56,695 bases of DNA from Acidobacteriaceae bacterium (GTDB taxonomy: Bacteria; Acidobacteriota; Terriglobia; Terriglobales; Acidobacteriaceae): positions 1 to 56,695 of the forward strand of contig PLHQ01000090.1 in assembly GCA_003138975.1 (NCBI GenBank). The letters run 5' to 3'. The notes beneath the pieces were generated by a model. That model was not told where the DNA came from. It saw nothing but the letters and a program-made list of their open reading frames with translations, and ran no database searches. Position 1 is the stretch's first letter; the number at the start of each line of letters is the position of its first letter. Shown here in pieces: positions 43,334-52,517 of the stretch. A program made the translations under genes and the position numbers.

Positions 43334-44419
43334 CTACTTCTTGATCCCGACTTTGTTGCCCAGTACGTACTCATCCAGCGGGCCGAACTTTCGCTTCTCC
43401 GCGTACAATCGCCATCGACGGAACACGATGCGCAAGCTCGCCATCACGGGAATCGAAAGAAAAATACCAAGAATGCCGGCAACTTCACCGCCCGCCATGA
43501 CGCCGAAGATGGCCGCTAGCGGATGCAGTTCCATACTGTGGCCCATGATCCGTGGGGAAGTTACATAATCCTGAATCAAGCGCCAGACGCCGAGAAAGAC
43601 TATTAGCGCGAGCCAGTGCGGATAGCTTACCAACAAAGATACGCCCACGATGATAATGGCGGCTACGAGCGGCCCTATCACCGGAATGAATTCCAGCAAT
43701 CCACCCACGGTCCCCAGCACCAGAGCGTAGGGCATCCTCATCAAGCCCAGAACCGCCGAATACGTTACCAGCGAGAGAGCCGCCAGGCTCAGTTGTGCGC
43801 GGATAAAGTGCGCCAGCATCTGATTCAAGTCGCTAAGCACGCCCTGCAGCAGTTCCCGCTGCGGCCTCGACTGCACAAGGTCAAGCAGAATCTGGCTGAA
43901 ACCGCTGCCATCTTTCAGAAAAAAAATCGATAACAGCGGAACAATCACCAGCAGCCAAGCTTGTTTGGCCACATCCGCCACCCATAATCCAACGGCCTGC
44001 GCCAGTTTCGCGATTTCATCGCTATGGCTGGCCAGGTAGTCCCGCGCCAAGTCGACCGCCCGGGCGTTCCAGCCGTGCTCTTGTCCTAGTTGCTCCGCGA
44101 TCTGCCCGGAACTCAAACGCGAAATTGCGGGCAGCGATTGGCCTAAGCGGGCACTTTCCCGAGCGATCCGCGGTCCCGTGGAAACGAAAAACAACACCAC
44201 CAAACCCAGGAGCAGAATGTAGATTACTGCAATGGCGCGTCCTCGCCCACGCAAAAGTTTCTCCAGATACGACACCAAGGGGCTCATCAGGTAGGCAAAA
44301 AAGATCGCAAACAGAAACGCCACCAAGGTTTGTCGTGCGGCATAGAGAAACCCCAACCCCAGCGCAAATAAAAGCACTGTGATCAAGATCCGGGCCGTAC
44401 GTGCATCCGCCAGCGGCAA
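43334..44419 (-). CDS. AI-2E family transporter (PerM-like)
   Basis: 361 residues, about eight membrane segments: an N-terminal pair, a soluble loop (about 75-140), then a helix cluster including FIPVIGPLVAAIIIVGVSLLV and GGEVAGILGIFLSIPVMASL, the typical family C-terminal signature. Members export autoinducer-2, Na+ or other solutes, so the substrate is unresolved. Transcribed alone or with the preceding aroK run (48 bases from the hypothetical gene stop). Confidence 0.88.
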   Translation of the reverse strand: MPLADARTARILITVLLFALGLGFLYAARQTLVAFLFAIFFAYLMSPLVSYLEKLLRGRGRAIAVIYILLLGLVVLFFVSTGPRIARESARLGQSLPAISRLSSGQIAEQLGQEHGWNARAVDLARDYLASHSDEIAKLAQAVGLWVADVAKQAWLLVIVPLLSIFFLKDGSGFSQILLDLVQSRPQRELLQGVLSDLNQMLAHFIRAQLSLAALSLVTYSAVLGLMRMPYALVLGTVGGLLEFIPVIGPLVAAIIIVGVSLLVSYPHWLALIVFLGVWRLIQDYVTSPRIMGHSMELHPLAAIFGVMAGGEVAGILGIFLSIPVMASLRIVFRRWRLYAEKRKFGPLDEYVLGNKVGIKK

Positions 44420-44467
44420 AATGTTGCTCCAGGCAATTCAAATCTCGCGAGGCGATCCGCGTTTTCG

Positions 44468-45214
44468 CTAGTCCCGTATCACCTCAGTATTATCGTCCGC
44501 AATCAACACACGCATTAGCTTGAACTGGTCTTTATCGTCCACCCAAAGTGCCCAGGAGAACGCTTCGCCCTTGAGGTTCAGCCGCAGCAGTTCCCGCTCG
44601 GTTCCGCGTATTGTTACCTTTTCTCTTCCCACCAGTTCCATGCGTACCCGCATGGAAGTCCGGTCTTGCGGCACCAGCGCACCGAATTCCAGCGGCTGGC
44701 ACTGGCGATGGGGAGCCTCGCCGCTGCAGGGAGCTAATGCCAGATAGTGCCACACCAGGACCTCGCGGTGAATGAAAAAGTTGTTGTCCAGAATGGCCGA
44801 GGTGTTCGGCATCAGAAACGGCTGTTCCGCCGGCTTGGAGGAGGCCGCGGTCGTAATTTTTTCCAGCAGGAATTCGTCTTTGGGGGTTACTACCAGCGAG
44901 CCGCTTCCATCGCTCCATTCATACCGAACCAATTCGCCGCTGCCGGTCATCTGTAGTTCCGACCTTTGGACGGCTGCCGCGGAATTGCCGGATTCTTGCA
45001 GCCGCGACTTCACTACGCTGATGCCATTGTCCTGCAGCACGCTGAAACTCTCGGTCACCACGCGCTGGCCCTTGACGAAAACGCCGAACGAGCCGGCATC
45101 CACGGTTTGGCTGCCCGCCGGTTTCGGATTGTCTTTCTTGTCCCGGGCGTAGGTCACAACCGCGCACGCCAGAACCGCGACCATTCCCCATCTTACGTGC
45201 GCGACCAGAGTCAC
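44468..45214 (-). CDS. Exported hypothetical protein
   Basis: 248 residues from GTG 45214, whose G is shared with the aroK TAG (TAGTG), with AGGAG nine bases upstream: tight translational coupling. Signal peptide about 1-22 (VLACAVVTYA). The mature protein appears to be an all-beta domain without cysteine pairs or catalytic motif that I recognise. It carries a DUF-like strand pattern (LVRYEWSDGSGSLVVTPKDEFLLEKITT) seen in acidobacterial secreted proteins. Function unknown. Confidence 0.65.
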   Translation of the reverse strand: MTLVAHVRWGMVAVLACAVVTYARDKKDNPKPAGSQTVDAGSFGVFVKGQRVVTESFSVLQDNGISVVKSRLQESGNSAAAVQRSELQMTGSGELVRYEWSDGSGSLVVTPKDEFLLEKITTAASSKPAEQPFLMPNTSAILDNNFFIHREVLVWHYLALAPCSGEAPHRQCQPLEFGALVPQDRTSMRVRMELVGREKVTIRGTERELLRLNLKGEAFSWALWVDDKDQFKLMRVLIADDNTEVIRD

Positions 45215-45756
45215 TAGTTTTCTCCTCGGTTTCCCCCGCGGCGACGTAGCCCCAAAGCTTGAATCAGCTCTGCCGCGATCTCTGCGACGGCCTTCCCGTT
45301 TGTTTCGTGTCTCAACGATGCTCTCAAGTAATACGGGCGCCGTTTCTCGTAGAGGTCCCTAAAATCTTGTGACTCAGTGAGTAACGGCCGCTCGTGACCC
45401 AACTGTGCCGGCTCCTGCGTGCACCGCCGCCACAATTCATCCACTCCAGCGTCTAAGAAGACAGTCGGAATTTTCAGGGCTTCAATTAACATAGCATTGG
45501 ATTCGTGGATAAATGCTCCTCCACCCAGGGCTATCACTGCTTCGGAGCCGCCGCTCAACTCCTGCAGCAGTTCCTTCAGGGCCTCGTGCTCCGTCCGACG
45601 AAATTCAGCTTCCCCGGAATTTCGGAAGATCTCTGCTATCGTTTTTCCTCGGTGCCGTTCAATCCGTTGGTCGAGATCTTCAAAGCTCCAGCCCAGTTGC
45701 CCAGCAAGAACTCGGCCCACACTACTCTTGCCGGCGCCCATGAAGCCCACCAGCAT
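45214..45756 (-). CDS. aroK: Shikimate kinase
   Basis: Phosphorylates shikimate in aromatic amino-acid synthesis. 180 residues from ATG 45756. P-loop GFMGAGKSS (4-12), the shikimate-binding EFRRTEHEALKEL and GGGAF segments, and the adenine-binding lid. The ATG lies inside the first beta-strand: most homologues have six to ten residues more before the P-loop. The frame stays open upstream to 45903 and encodes a Lys/Arg-rich segment, but no ATG, GTG or TTG occurs there, only CTG and ATA. So the start is uncertain. Confidence 0.9.
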   Translation of the reverse strand: MLVGFMGAGKSSVGRVLAGQLGWSFEDLDQRIERHRGKTIAEIFRNSGEAEFRRTEHEALKELLQELSGGSEAVIALGGGAFIHESNAMLIEALKIPTVFLDAGVDELWRRCTQEPAQLGHERPLLTESQDFRDLYEKRRPYYLRASLRHETNGKAVAEIAAELIQALGLRRRGGNRGEN

Positions 45757-45869
45757 GACTGCCCGTATTCCGGGTTGACCGGTCGCAGTATCGCTACGAA
45801 GTGCACTGGGCCGTGGAACTCTGGCCGAAACCTTCGGACGCCGTTTTCGCTGCTTCAGTTTTCTCTTCT

Positions 45870-46733
45870 TTATTGTTTTTCGGAGCGTTTTCTGAGATGG
45901 ATTTTACCACTGAAGGTTCGCAATACTACGGTAGATGAGACCGCGACGCGGCCGACCGTACCTGCGAAGGCACGACCCTTGTCGAGCGCAAAGTATGTGT
46001 GGGCTTTGGGCTGGAGAGGAATATCGTCGTGCACTTCGCCGCGAACCGAGCGGGCGCTGACGTCGGCGGACGTCCACTCGGGAATGGTGGCGTCGATGTC
46101 GCCACTGTGGCTGGTCAGCCGATATTCACCGCTATTGCCGAAGTCCCCGATGTAGTTGATACGGCCGCTGGTCGAGACCACTTGCACCAGCGAACCATTC
46201 ACCCGGTTCAGCGTAACTTCGCCGCTCAGCGAATCGACCTCGACGTGCCCGTTTTTTATATTGTCCAGATTCACGGCGCCGTTCATCGTTTTCACGTGCA
46301 CGTGAGCGTCTGATATATCACGAACATCCACGGCCGCTCCCGGACCTTCCAGATTTACATCCCCGTGCAGTTTCTCCGCGTGGAGCGACCCTGTGCTGGA
46401 ATGCAAGGTGATGCTGGCATCTGCCGGAACCAGAATTTCATAGTCCACGCGGCCGGATTCGGCGTCGGCGCCGGCCAGCAGGTGCGACTGAATATCAACC
46501 CGGTTCCCGCTTTGATTGTTATCCACTTCCACCTTATCGGAGTGCAAAATCGCAACGACCGTTACAGTATTGCCCGAGGAAGGCTTGACCGAAATCGACC
46601 CATAAGGATTCATCACCGACACGCCGGATCGCGGCCCGACTGTGAAGTGCAGCTCTTTCTTGCTTTCCGCCACCAGCGCCCCCGCCATGATTACGGTCAC
46701 GGTGACGAGCTTTGCCGCGCGTTTACTCAACAT
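45870..46733 (-). CDS. DUF4097-family beta-repeat secreted protein
   Basis: 287 residues: N-terminal signal peptide (about 1-22, ending VAESK) followed by repeated beta-strand units typical of DUF4097/adhesin-like proteins (LHSSTGSLHAEKL, VKTMNGAVNLDNI, VDSLSGEVTLNRV, VSTSGRINYIG), predicted as a beta-helix. The family is often encoded next to ECF sigma and anti-sigma genes, as here. Its role may be in envelope stress response; not shown. Confidence 0.82.
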   Translation of the reverse strand: MLSKRAAKLVTVTVIMAGALVAESKKELHFTVGPRSGVSVMNPYGSISVKPSSGNTVTVVAILHSDKVEVDNNQSGNRVDIQSHLLAGADAESGRVDYEILVPADASITLHSSTGSLHAEKLHGDVNLEGPGAAVDVRDISDAHVHVKTMNGAVNLDNIKNGHVEVDSLSGEVTLNRVNGSLVQVVSTSGRINYIGDFGNSGEYRLTSHSGDIDATIPEWTSADVSARSVRGEVHDDIPLQPKAHTYFALDKGRAFAGTVGRVAVSSTVVLRTFSGKIHLRKRSEKQ

Positions 46734-46793
46734 AAGTCAATCTCCCAAGCCACCTACCCTCGCCGAAAACCCGTTCTCGGAAAATCTCCACCG

Positions 46794-47423
46794 CTAGGGC
46801 AGAGGCCGATCCATCGCCATCTCAAATAGCATGGATTTCTGCTGGTATGCATCCATCAGCGACCGCCGGGCGTCCTCGTCATTCGGATTCTCGTTTACCA
46901 CGCTTTGCGCGTCGCGGATGGATTCATTCACCCGCCGCAGGTTCTCTTCGTATTGGCTCTGCATCGCCGGAGCGTTGGCTGCAACTTCCTGGATCAAGTC
47001 ATCATCGTTCAGCCCTGATAGATTCACTACCGGCGTGACCACCATGGCCTCTTGATGAGACGGATTGGGCAACGACTGATGACGTTGATAGATTCCCACA
47101 GCCAACAGCAACATGGCCGCTGCCGGTACAAGCCATCGTGCCGCTCCCCAGCGCGCGCTGAAGGAGGACACGGGCGACCGCCGGTCTTGGTCCGTACGCT
47201 GGGGACGAATCAACCCTTCCTGCCGCAGCGCGATCTCAATCGAGTTCCACACTCTCGGGCTGGGTTCGTCACTCGCGTGCAGTTCGCAAGCCGTCGCAAC
47301 GATCAGATTTAATTCTTTCAGCAACGCGGAGCATTCTGGACATGCTCTTAGGTGGGTACTCTGCTCTAGTGTGCTGCCGTCTTCCACTTCCGCCAAGCTC
47401 TGCTGCAGCTCAACGCAATTCAT
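46794..47423 (-). CDS. Zinc-containing anti-sigma factor
   Basis: 209 residues from ATG 47423 with GGGAGAGG upstream; the frame is open 13 codons further. N-terminal zf-HC2/ZAS motif: His24-x3-Cys28-x2-Cys31 (HLRACPEC). A transmembrane segment (about 105-121, LVPAAAMLLLAVGIY) separates this from a periplasmic domain with coiled-coil character (YEENLRRVNESIRDAQSVV). It would hold the adjacent ECF sigma factor at the membrane. It follows the sigma gene by 104 bases. Confidence 0.85.
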   Translation of the reverse strand: MNCVELQQSLAEVEDGSTLEQSTHLRACPECSALLKELNLIVATACELHASDEPSPRVWNSIEIALRQEGLIRPQRTDQDRRSPVSSFSARWGAARWLVPAAAMLLLAVGIYQRHQSLPNPSHQEAMVVTPVVNLSGLNDDDLIQEVAANAPAMQSQYEENLRRVNESIRDAQSVVNENPNDEDARRSLMDAYQQKSMLFEMAMDRPLP

Positions 47424-47527
47424 ACGACCTCTCCCCGAGTCTACTGCGATTCTAACGATCACCGCAGCTCGAACGCCCCTGCCGAGGTTACGAATGTTCC
47501 TCGTCTAATTCAGTTCTGACTGGTTTC

Positions 47528-48166
47528 CTACCCTACTCGAGATTTCCCGGCCTTTTCGGCTCTATTCATCTTGAGCAGGTCGCGCAACTTCATGCGCGCC
47601 TTGTGCAACTGCGACTTGCTGTTGCCGATCGAGCATCCCACCAGACCGGCGATTTCATTATGCTCGTAACCTTCCACGTCGTGAAGAACAAAAATCGTTT
47701 TGTAGCCGGGAGGCAGATCGTTCACTGCCCTCTGCAACTGCAGCCGGTCAATCGACCCGACTAATGCCGTGTCATCCGCCCCAAAATCCTTCTTCGGCGA
47801 ATCATCCTCGGTACCTTGGGTAGTCTCTTCCAACGAAACCACGGGGAGGCTCTTCTTCCTCAAATGCATCAGCACCACATTTACCGACAGACGATGCAGC
47901 CAGGTCGAAAAAGCCGACTCCCCGCGAAACGTACCGATCTTCCGGTATAGCTGCAGAAATGCTTCCTGCGCCAGATCTTCCGCCTCGGCGGTGTTCGCCG
48001 TCATTCGCAGACAAAGCGAATACACTCGTCGCTTGTGCTTGTCATAGAGCACCTTGAACGCTTCCGCGTCCCCGAGCTTGGCCCGTTCAATGGCCTCGGC
48101 TTCACTGAGTTCAGTGGTTTTTTTCTGTCGTGGCTCGGTCAACTCGTCTTTTCCGGCCGCACTCAT
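47528..48166 (-). CDS. ECF RNA polymerase sigma factor (RpoE-like)
   Basis: 212 residues with region 2 ([31 protein letters not shown], about 66-100) and region 4 ([53 protein letters not shown], about 145-200), separated by an acidic/polar linker. The acidic N-terminus (about 1-25) is longer than the minimum. It heads the run with the anti-sigma factor and DUF4097 protein. A GGAAC-N17-CGTT element 51 bases upstream suggests autoregulation. Confidence 0.9.
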   Translation of the reverse strand: MSAAGKDELTEPRQKKTTELSEAEAIERAKLGDAEAFKVLYDKHKRRVYSLCLRMTANTAEAEDLAQEAFLQLYRKIGTFRGESAFSTWLHRLSVNVVLMHLRKKSLPVVSLEETTQGTEDDSPKKDFGADDTALVGSIDRLQLQRAVNDLPPGYKTIFVLHDVEGYEHNEIAGLVGCSIGNSKSQLHKARMKLRDLLKMNRAEKAGKSRVG

Positions 48167-48216
48167 TCGGATGCGGCATAAGTAGTTTGTGTTGTATCGT
48201 TTGCGTGCCCTTGCCG

Positions 48217-48242
48217 AACGTCGGGTGCGCGTCTTTGGTTCC
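48217..48242 (-). promoter_or_regulatory. ECF-type promoter GGAAC-N17-CGTT
   Basis: On the minus strand GGAAC (48242-48238) and CGTT (48220-48217) are separated by exactly 17 bases, the spacing of ECF/RpoE promoters (GGAAC...CGTC/T). The CGTT is 51 bases before the sigma gene ATG, giving a leader of about 44 bases. Binding is inferred. Confidence 0.6.
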
Positions 48243-48422
48243 AGAATATCAGAGTATTTCTACCGAACTTCGGATGGCCTCCCGGGGCTTCATTGGAGTT
48301 TCAGACACCTTTGGAAAGCCTTTGCATTGGGAGAGTTGGAGCATCAGTCCACCCCAGACTTTAAACCCCACTGGAAGCGAAGAGTCGCAATCTTCCGAAA
48401 TTTGTAGCGTTGAGGGATTAAG

Positions 48423-49703
48423 TTAAGCCTTACTGTTGGCCGTAGTAATCGTTTCCAGACCATGACCGTGCGGCCCCAGTTCCCGCTGCCGCAGCAGAAA
48501 CGCAAAGACAACTCCGAGGACTCCCAGAATCGAGAAAATCCACATCCCCAGGTTGTAGCCCGCCGGATTGGTGGCGTCGGCATGGCCATAATTGTTAGCC
48601 CATCCCACCAGCAAGTTAAGTCCGAACAGCCCGATATTCTGGATCATGGTCATTAACCCATACGCCGTCCCCAGTTTCGATTGATCGACGATGTAAGCCA
48701 CTGACGGCCACATTACCGCTGGGATCAGCGAAAACGCGACCCCCATCATCGCCATCGGCACATATAAGTTGATGCGCGTGTAAGCCATCATCAGATATAC
48801 GGGAATCAGCAGCAGCGATCCGAACATCATCAACAAAGCGCGTTTGCCCACTCGATCCACCCATAGCCCAAAGAGCGGCGTTGCGATCATGGCAAACAAC
48901 GTCAGCATGCTCGACAAGAATCCGCCAAATTCACGCGAGGTGCCATGCGCCTCCATGAAAAACTTCACCGCGAAAGTCTGGAAAGGGAAGATGGCTGAGT
49001 AGAAAACAATGCAGAGGGCCACAATAAGCCAGTAGCTTACGCCGAACTTCCAAAGGTCGGCGAAGACCACTTTGTCGGTTGAGACCTCACCCAGGCGATA
49101 GTTCTTCTCGGCCCATACTTCCATGATCCAGTAAATGACAGCTCCCACCACGCACAGGGAAGAGAAGGCAAGTGCGATCAGGAAGGGAGCTCGCCAGCTG
49201 GCATATGCCGCACGCGCCCAGGTTGGAGAGTTAAGAGCGGCGAATGTGCCCAGGCGCGACGCCGTCAGGTTCAGTCCGAATGCAAAGCTCAGTTCTTTGC
49301 CGCGGAACCAGCGCGCCAGCGCGGTGGTGACCGCAACGTTGAGTGATTCCGCTCCCATCCCGAAAATAAGGCGTCCCGTTGCCATGATCGGGAGGTGACC
49401 GGATGCCACGGTGATGGCTGGACCAATGAAGCAAAGCACGCCAAAGATCATCAGCGATTTTCGCAATCCAATCCGGTCAATGATGAAACCGCCAATGAGC
49501 ACCGTAAAAATGTTGGGAAAGCTATAAATGGCCTGCAGGAATCCGATGTCCAGATCAGAAAACCGAAGTTGTTGCTTGAGCACATCGGCGAGAGGGCTAA
49601 GAGCGTCGTACACGTAATAGCTGCCAAACATCGCCAGACTGACAAAGATCAGGACCAGCCACCGGTACAGGCGGCTCGGTTCAGGTCGCACAGTTTCCGT
49701 CAT
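48423..49703 (-). CDS. Major facilitator superfamily permease
   Basis: 426 residues with twelve membrane segments and a central cytoplasmic loop (about 205-225). The motif-A-like GGFIIDRIGLRKSLM follows helix 2, and a second LFGLWVDRVGKRALLM starts the second half. Overall it resembles MFSD1-like and hexuronate/sugar MFS members; the substrate is unknown. No ribosome site is decisive. It stands alone: 113 bases from tpiA, 256 bases from the sigma gene. Confidence 0.85.
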   Translation of the reverse strand: MTETVRPEPSRLYRWLVLIFVSLAMFGSYYVYDALSPLADVLKQQLRFSDLDIGFLQAIYSFPNIFTVLIGGFIIDRIGLRKSLMIFGVLCFIGPAITVASGHLPIMATGRLIFGMGAESLNVAVTTALARWFRGKELSFAFGLNLTASRLGTFAALNSPTWARAAYASWRAPFLIALAFSSLCVVGAVIYWIMEVWAEKNYRLGEVSTDKVVFADLWKFGVSYWLIVALCIVFYSAIFPFQTFAVKFFMEAHGTSREFGGFLSSMLTLFAMIATPLFGLWVDRVGKRALLMMFGSLLLIPVYLMMAYTRINLYVPMAMMGVAFSLIPAVMWPSVAYIVDQSKLGTAYGLMTMIQNIGLFGLNLLVGWANNYGHADATNPAGYNLGMWIFSILGVLGVVFAFLLRQRELGPHGHGLETITTANSKA

Positions 49704-49816
49704 CCACGCTCTCTATCTTCGAGCAGATTGAACTCCTGGATTGCGAGCAGAGAAGAGTAGCAGATCGCAGGAACAATTCGCGACCAGGCGAACTCACCAA
49801 CAGGCGCGCCTGAGCT

Positions 49817-50566
49817 TCAATACTTCACAATCGCCGCAAATGATTTCGGATCGAGCGACGCCCCGCCCACCAGCGCGCCGTCGATTTCCTCCTGCGCCAT
49901 CAGGGCTGAGGCATTGTCGGGCTTTACCGATCCCCCATAGAGAATGCGCAACTTCGTGGCGAAATCTTCGCCAAATATTTCGGTGGCTTCGCGGCGGATC
50001 ACCGCATGCGCTTCGGCGGCGAGTTCTGGCGTCGCCGTTTTTCCAGTGCCAATGGCCCACACCGGCTCGTAGGCCACCACCAGATTGGCGGCTTTCTTTG
50101 CGGAGACAGCATGGAAAGCTCGCACACACTGGCGGCGGAGAACGTCGTCGGTCAGTCCTGCCTCGCGTTCTTGGAGTACTTCGCCCACGCAACAGATCGG
50201 CGTGAGACCGGCCTCCAGTGCCGCTTTCAGCCGCAGGTTCACCGTGTCGTCGGTTTCGCCAAAGTACTGCCGGCGCTCCGAGTGTCCGATGATGACGTGG
50301 GTCACGCCCAACGCCAGCAGCATCGCCGCCGATGTTTCTCCCGTGAAGGCGCCCTCCGACTTCCAGTGCACATTCTGACCGCCAATGGCCACATTCGACC
50401 CTTTCGCCGATTCCAGTGCAGCGGCGAGATCAATGTCAGGCGGACAGACCACGATTTCATCACGTCTGTGGCCTGAGATCAGCGGCAGGAAATCGCGGAA
50501 AAAGTCGCGGGTCTGATCAGGTGTTTTGTACATCTTCCAGTTGGCGGCGATGAGCTTCTTTCTCAT
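49817..50566 (-). CDS. tpiA: Triose-phosphate isomerase
   Basis: Interconverts dihydroxyacetone phosphate and glyceraldehyde 3-phosphate. 249 residues with Lys11 (NWKMYK), His95 (IIGHSERR) and catalytic Glu167 (AYEPVWAIGTGK), plus GGSVKPDN near the C-terminus. It is the last gene of gap-pgk-macro-tpiA; its ATG overlaps the macro-domain gene stop by four bases (ATGA). Confidence 0.96.
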   Translation of the reverse strand: MRKKLIAANWKMYKTPDQTRDFFRDFLPLISGHRRDEIVVCPPDIDLAAALESAKGSNVAIGGQNVHWKSEGAFTGETSAAMLLALGVTHVIIGHSERRQYFGETDDTVNLRLKAALEAGLTPICCVGEVLQEREAGLTDDVLRRQCVRAFHAVSAKKAANLVVAYEPVWAIGTGKTATPELAAEAHAVIRREATEIFGEDFATKLRILYGGSVKPDNASALMAQEEIDGALVGGASLDPKSFAAIVKY

Positions 50567-51192
50567 GAGGAGGCCTTTTCAATTCGGAGTGGATAAGCGG
50601 TGTTGGAAGAGATGCACTTTTCGGCGGCTCGTGTGTACGCTCTCAAAGTGGCGATATCAAAGAGAACAAATCGAACCTTGTTGACATGATTAGCTGAGGC
50701 CAGGGCCTCGACTGTAGACGCAATCGCGATGGATGCCGCTTCCGAAACTGGGTATCCGAAAGCCCCGGTTGAAATCGCAGGGAATGATAAAGATTCGATC
50801 GCGTGTTCATCGGCCAAGCGAATGCATTCGCGATGACAACTCGCCAGTTTTTCAGCTTCGCCATCGTCTCCCCCGCGATAGACCGGCCCGACAGTATGGA
50901 TCACATGTCTTGCGGCCAGCCGTCCCCCTGTAGTGATCACAGCCTTTCCCGCTGGCAGGCTTCCAATCTTGCTTACAATCTGCCGGCATTCGGCGAGGAT
51001 AGCAGGTCCGCCGACCCGGTGAATGGCGCCATCCACTCCACCTCCGCCCAGAAGAGATGAGTTCGCTGCGTTTACGATCGCACCGGCCGTCTCACGTGTA
51101 ATGTCGGCCGGCCCTAAGAACTCAACATTCTTGTCGCGCTCCAGCACCAGTCGAATTGTGAAATCTTGCACGCGCGTATCCAGAGCAATCAC
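50563..51192 (-). CDS. Macro-domain protein (MacroD/YmdB-type ADP-ribose hydrolase)
   Basis: 209 residues starting at GTG 51192. Macro fold with [18 protein letters not shown] (about 42-59) and the loop [12 protein letters not shown], both at the ADP-ribose pocket and matching the O-acetyl-ADP-ribose/mono-ADP-ribosyl hydrolase class. The start overlaps the pgk stop as GTGA and the end overlaps tpiA as ATGA, so it is translated inside the glycolysis operon. A role tied to NAD+/ADP-ribose balance at the GAPDH step is speculation. Confidence 0.88.
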   Translation of the reverse strand: MIALDTRVQDFTIRLVLERDKNVEFLGPADITRETAGAIVNAANSSLLGGGGVDGAIHRVGGPAILAECRQIVSKIGSLPAGKAVITTGGRLAARHVIHTVGPVYRGGDDGEAEKLASCHRECIRLADEHAIESLSFPAISTGAFGYPVSEAASIAIASTVEALASANHVNKVRFVLFDIATLRAYTRAAEKCISSNTAYPLRIEKASS

Positions 51193-52400
51193 TTCTTGTC
51201 CGTCAATGCCTCAACCCCCGGCAGCTTCTTACCTTCCAGAAATTCAAGCGACGCTCCGCCGCCGGTGGAAATGTGCGTCATCTTATCGGCGACTTCGGCG
51301 CCGTGCACCGCGGAGACCGTATCGCCGCCGCCCACAATCGAAATCGCACCCGCATTTTCCGCCACGGCATGGGCCACTTTGAACGTCCCCCGGGAGAATC
51401 CCGGAACTTCAAACACTCCCATGGGCCCATTCCACACGATCGTTCGCGCGCGCGAGATTTCCTCCGAAAACAATTCGATTGTTTTCGGCCCAATGTCGAG
51501 CGCCATGCGGTCGGCCGGAATCGGCTGACCTTCGCCGATCTGCTGCACTACGGCGTTGGCCTCCGGTTTCATCGCCACCATATGATCAATGGGCAGCAGG
51601 AACTTCACATTTCGTTGCTTGGCTTCGTCCAGCAGTTGCCGCGCCAGGTCAACTTTATCCGCTTCAACCAGCGATTTGCCGATTTCCTGTCCCCGCGCCT
51701 TCAGGAAGGTGTAAGCCATGCCACCACCGACAATGAGCGAGTCCACCTTCCCCATAAGATTGCGAATCACGCCGATCTTGTCGCTAACTTTGGCCCCGCC
51801 GAGGATTGCCACAAACGGCGGCTCCGGATGCTCCAACGCTTTGCTCAGATATTGCAGCTCCTTCTCCATGAGCAAGCCGGCCGCCGATCTTGACACGAAC
51901 TTTGTAATGCCCACGGTGGAGGCGTGCGCCCGATGTGCCGTGCCGAACGCATCGTTGACGTAGAAATCCGCCAGATTTGCCAGCTGCTTCGAGAACTTCT
52001 CGTCGTTTGCTTCCTCCTCCGCGTGAAAGCGGAGGTTCTCCAAAAGCAACGTTTGGCCTTTTTCCAGCTGCGTGGCAACTTCTTCCGCCTCGGGACCGAC
52101 GCAGTCTGGGCAGAAGCCGACGTTTTCCCCGCGCGCCAGTTCTTTGTCGAGCACCATCCGCAACCGCTCGGCTACCGGCTTCAGGCTCATCTTCAGATTA
52201 GGCCTGCCCTTCGGCCGTCCCAAATGCGAGGCCAGAATCAGCCGCGCTCCGTGCCGCAGGGCGTATTCGATGGAGGGCAGAGTTTCGCGGATGCGCGTGT
52301 CGTCCATGACGCGTCCGTCTTCCAGCGGAACGTTAAAGTCGACGCGCATGAAGATGCGGTTGCCGTTGAGAGGGAGGTCACGAATGGAAAGCTTGGACAT
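51189..52400 (-). CDS. pgk: Phosphoglycerate kinase
   Basis: Makes ATP from 1,3-bisphosphoglycerate. 403 residues from ATG 52400 (AAGGAC upstream); 27 upstream codons are open but lie in the palindromic repeat. Signature [27 protein letters not shown], the hinge and C-domain nucleotide site ([43 protein letters not shown]). Follows gap by 117 bases, with the cloverleaf repeat between. Confidence 0.96.
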   Translation of the reverse strand: MSKLSIRDLPLNGNRIFMRVDFNVPLEDGRVMDDTRIRETLPSIEYALRHGARLILASHLGRPKGRPNLKMSLKPVAERLRMVLDKELARGENVGFCPDCVGPEAEEVATQLEKGQTLLLENLRFHAEEEANDEKFSKQLANLADFYVNDAFGTAHRAHASTVGITKFVSRSAAGLLMEKELQYLSKALEHPEPPFVAILGGAKVSDKIGVIRNLMGKVDSLIVGGGMAYTFLKARGQEIGKSLVEADKVDLARQLLDEAKQRNVKFLLPIDHMVAMKPEANAVVQQIGEGQPIPADRMALDIGPKTIELFSEEISRARTIVWNGPMGVFEVPGFSRGTFKVAHAVAENAGAISIVGGGDTVSAVHGAEVADKMTHISTGGGASLEFLEGKKLPGVEALTDKK

Positions 52401-52434
52401 TGGCTGGTCGTCCTTATTAGATGTGATATGAAAC

Positions 52435-52512
52435 GTAGCGCCGCCGTCCCGGCGGTTGTCGTGCGGGCGTCTCGCCCGCACTTCGCGACAGCCGGCAAGA
52501 TGCCGGCGCTAC
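52435..52512. repeat. 78-base cloverleaf palindromic repeat (REP-like)
   Basis: Outer arms GTAGCGCCG and CGGCGCTAC (nine pairs) enclose three hairpins: CCGCCG-TCC-CGGCGG, GTGCGGGCG-TCT-CGCCCGCAC, and GCCGGC-AAGAT-GCCGGC. It therefore folds as a four-way cloverleaf. I recall similar GTAGCGCCGGC...GCGGGCGAGACGC elements being interspersed in acidobacterial and verrucomicrobial genomes (not verified). It sits in the gap-pgk spacer of an operon, and might attenuate or stabilise the transcript. Confidence 0.8.
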
Positions 52513-52517
52513 AGAAC

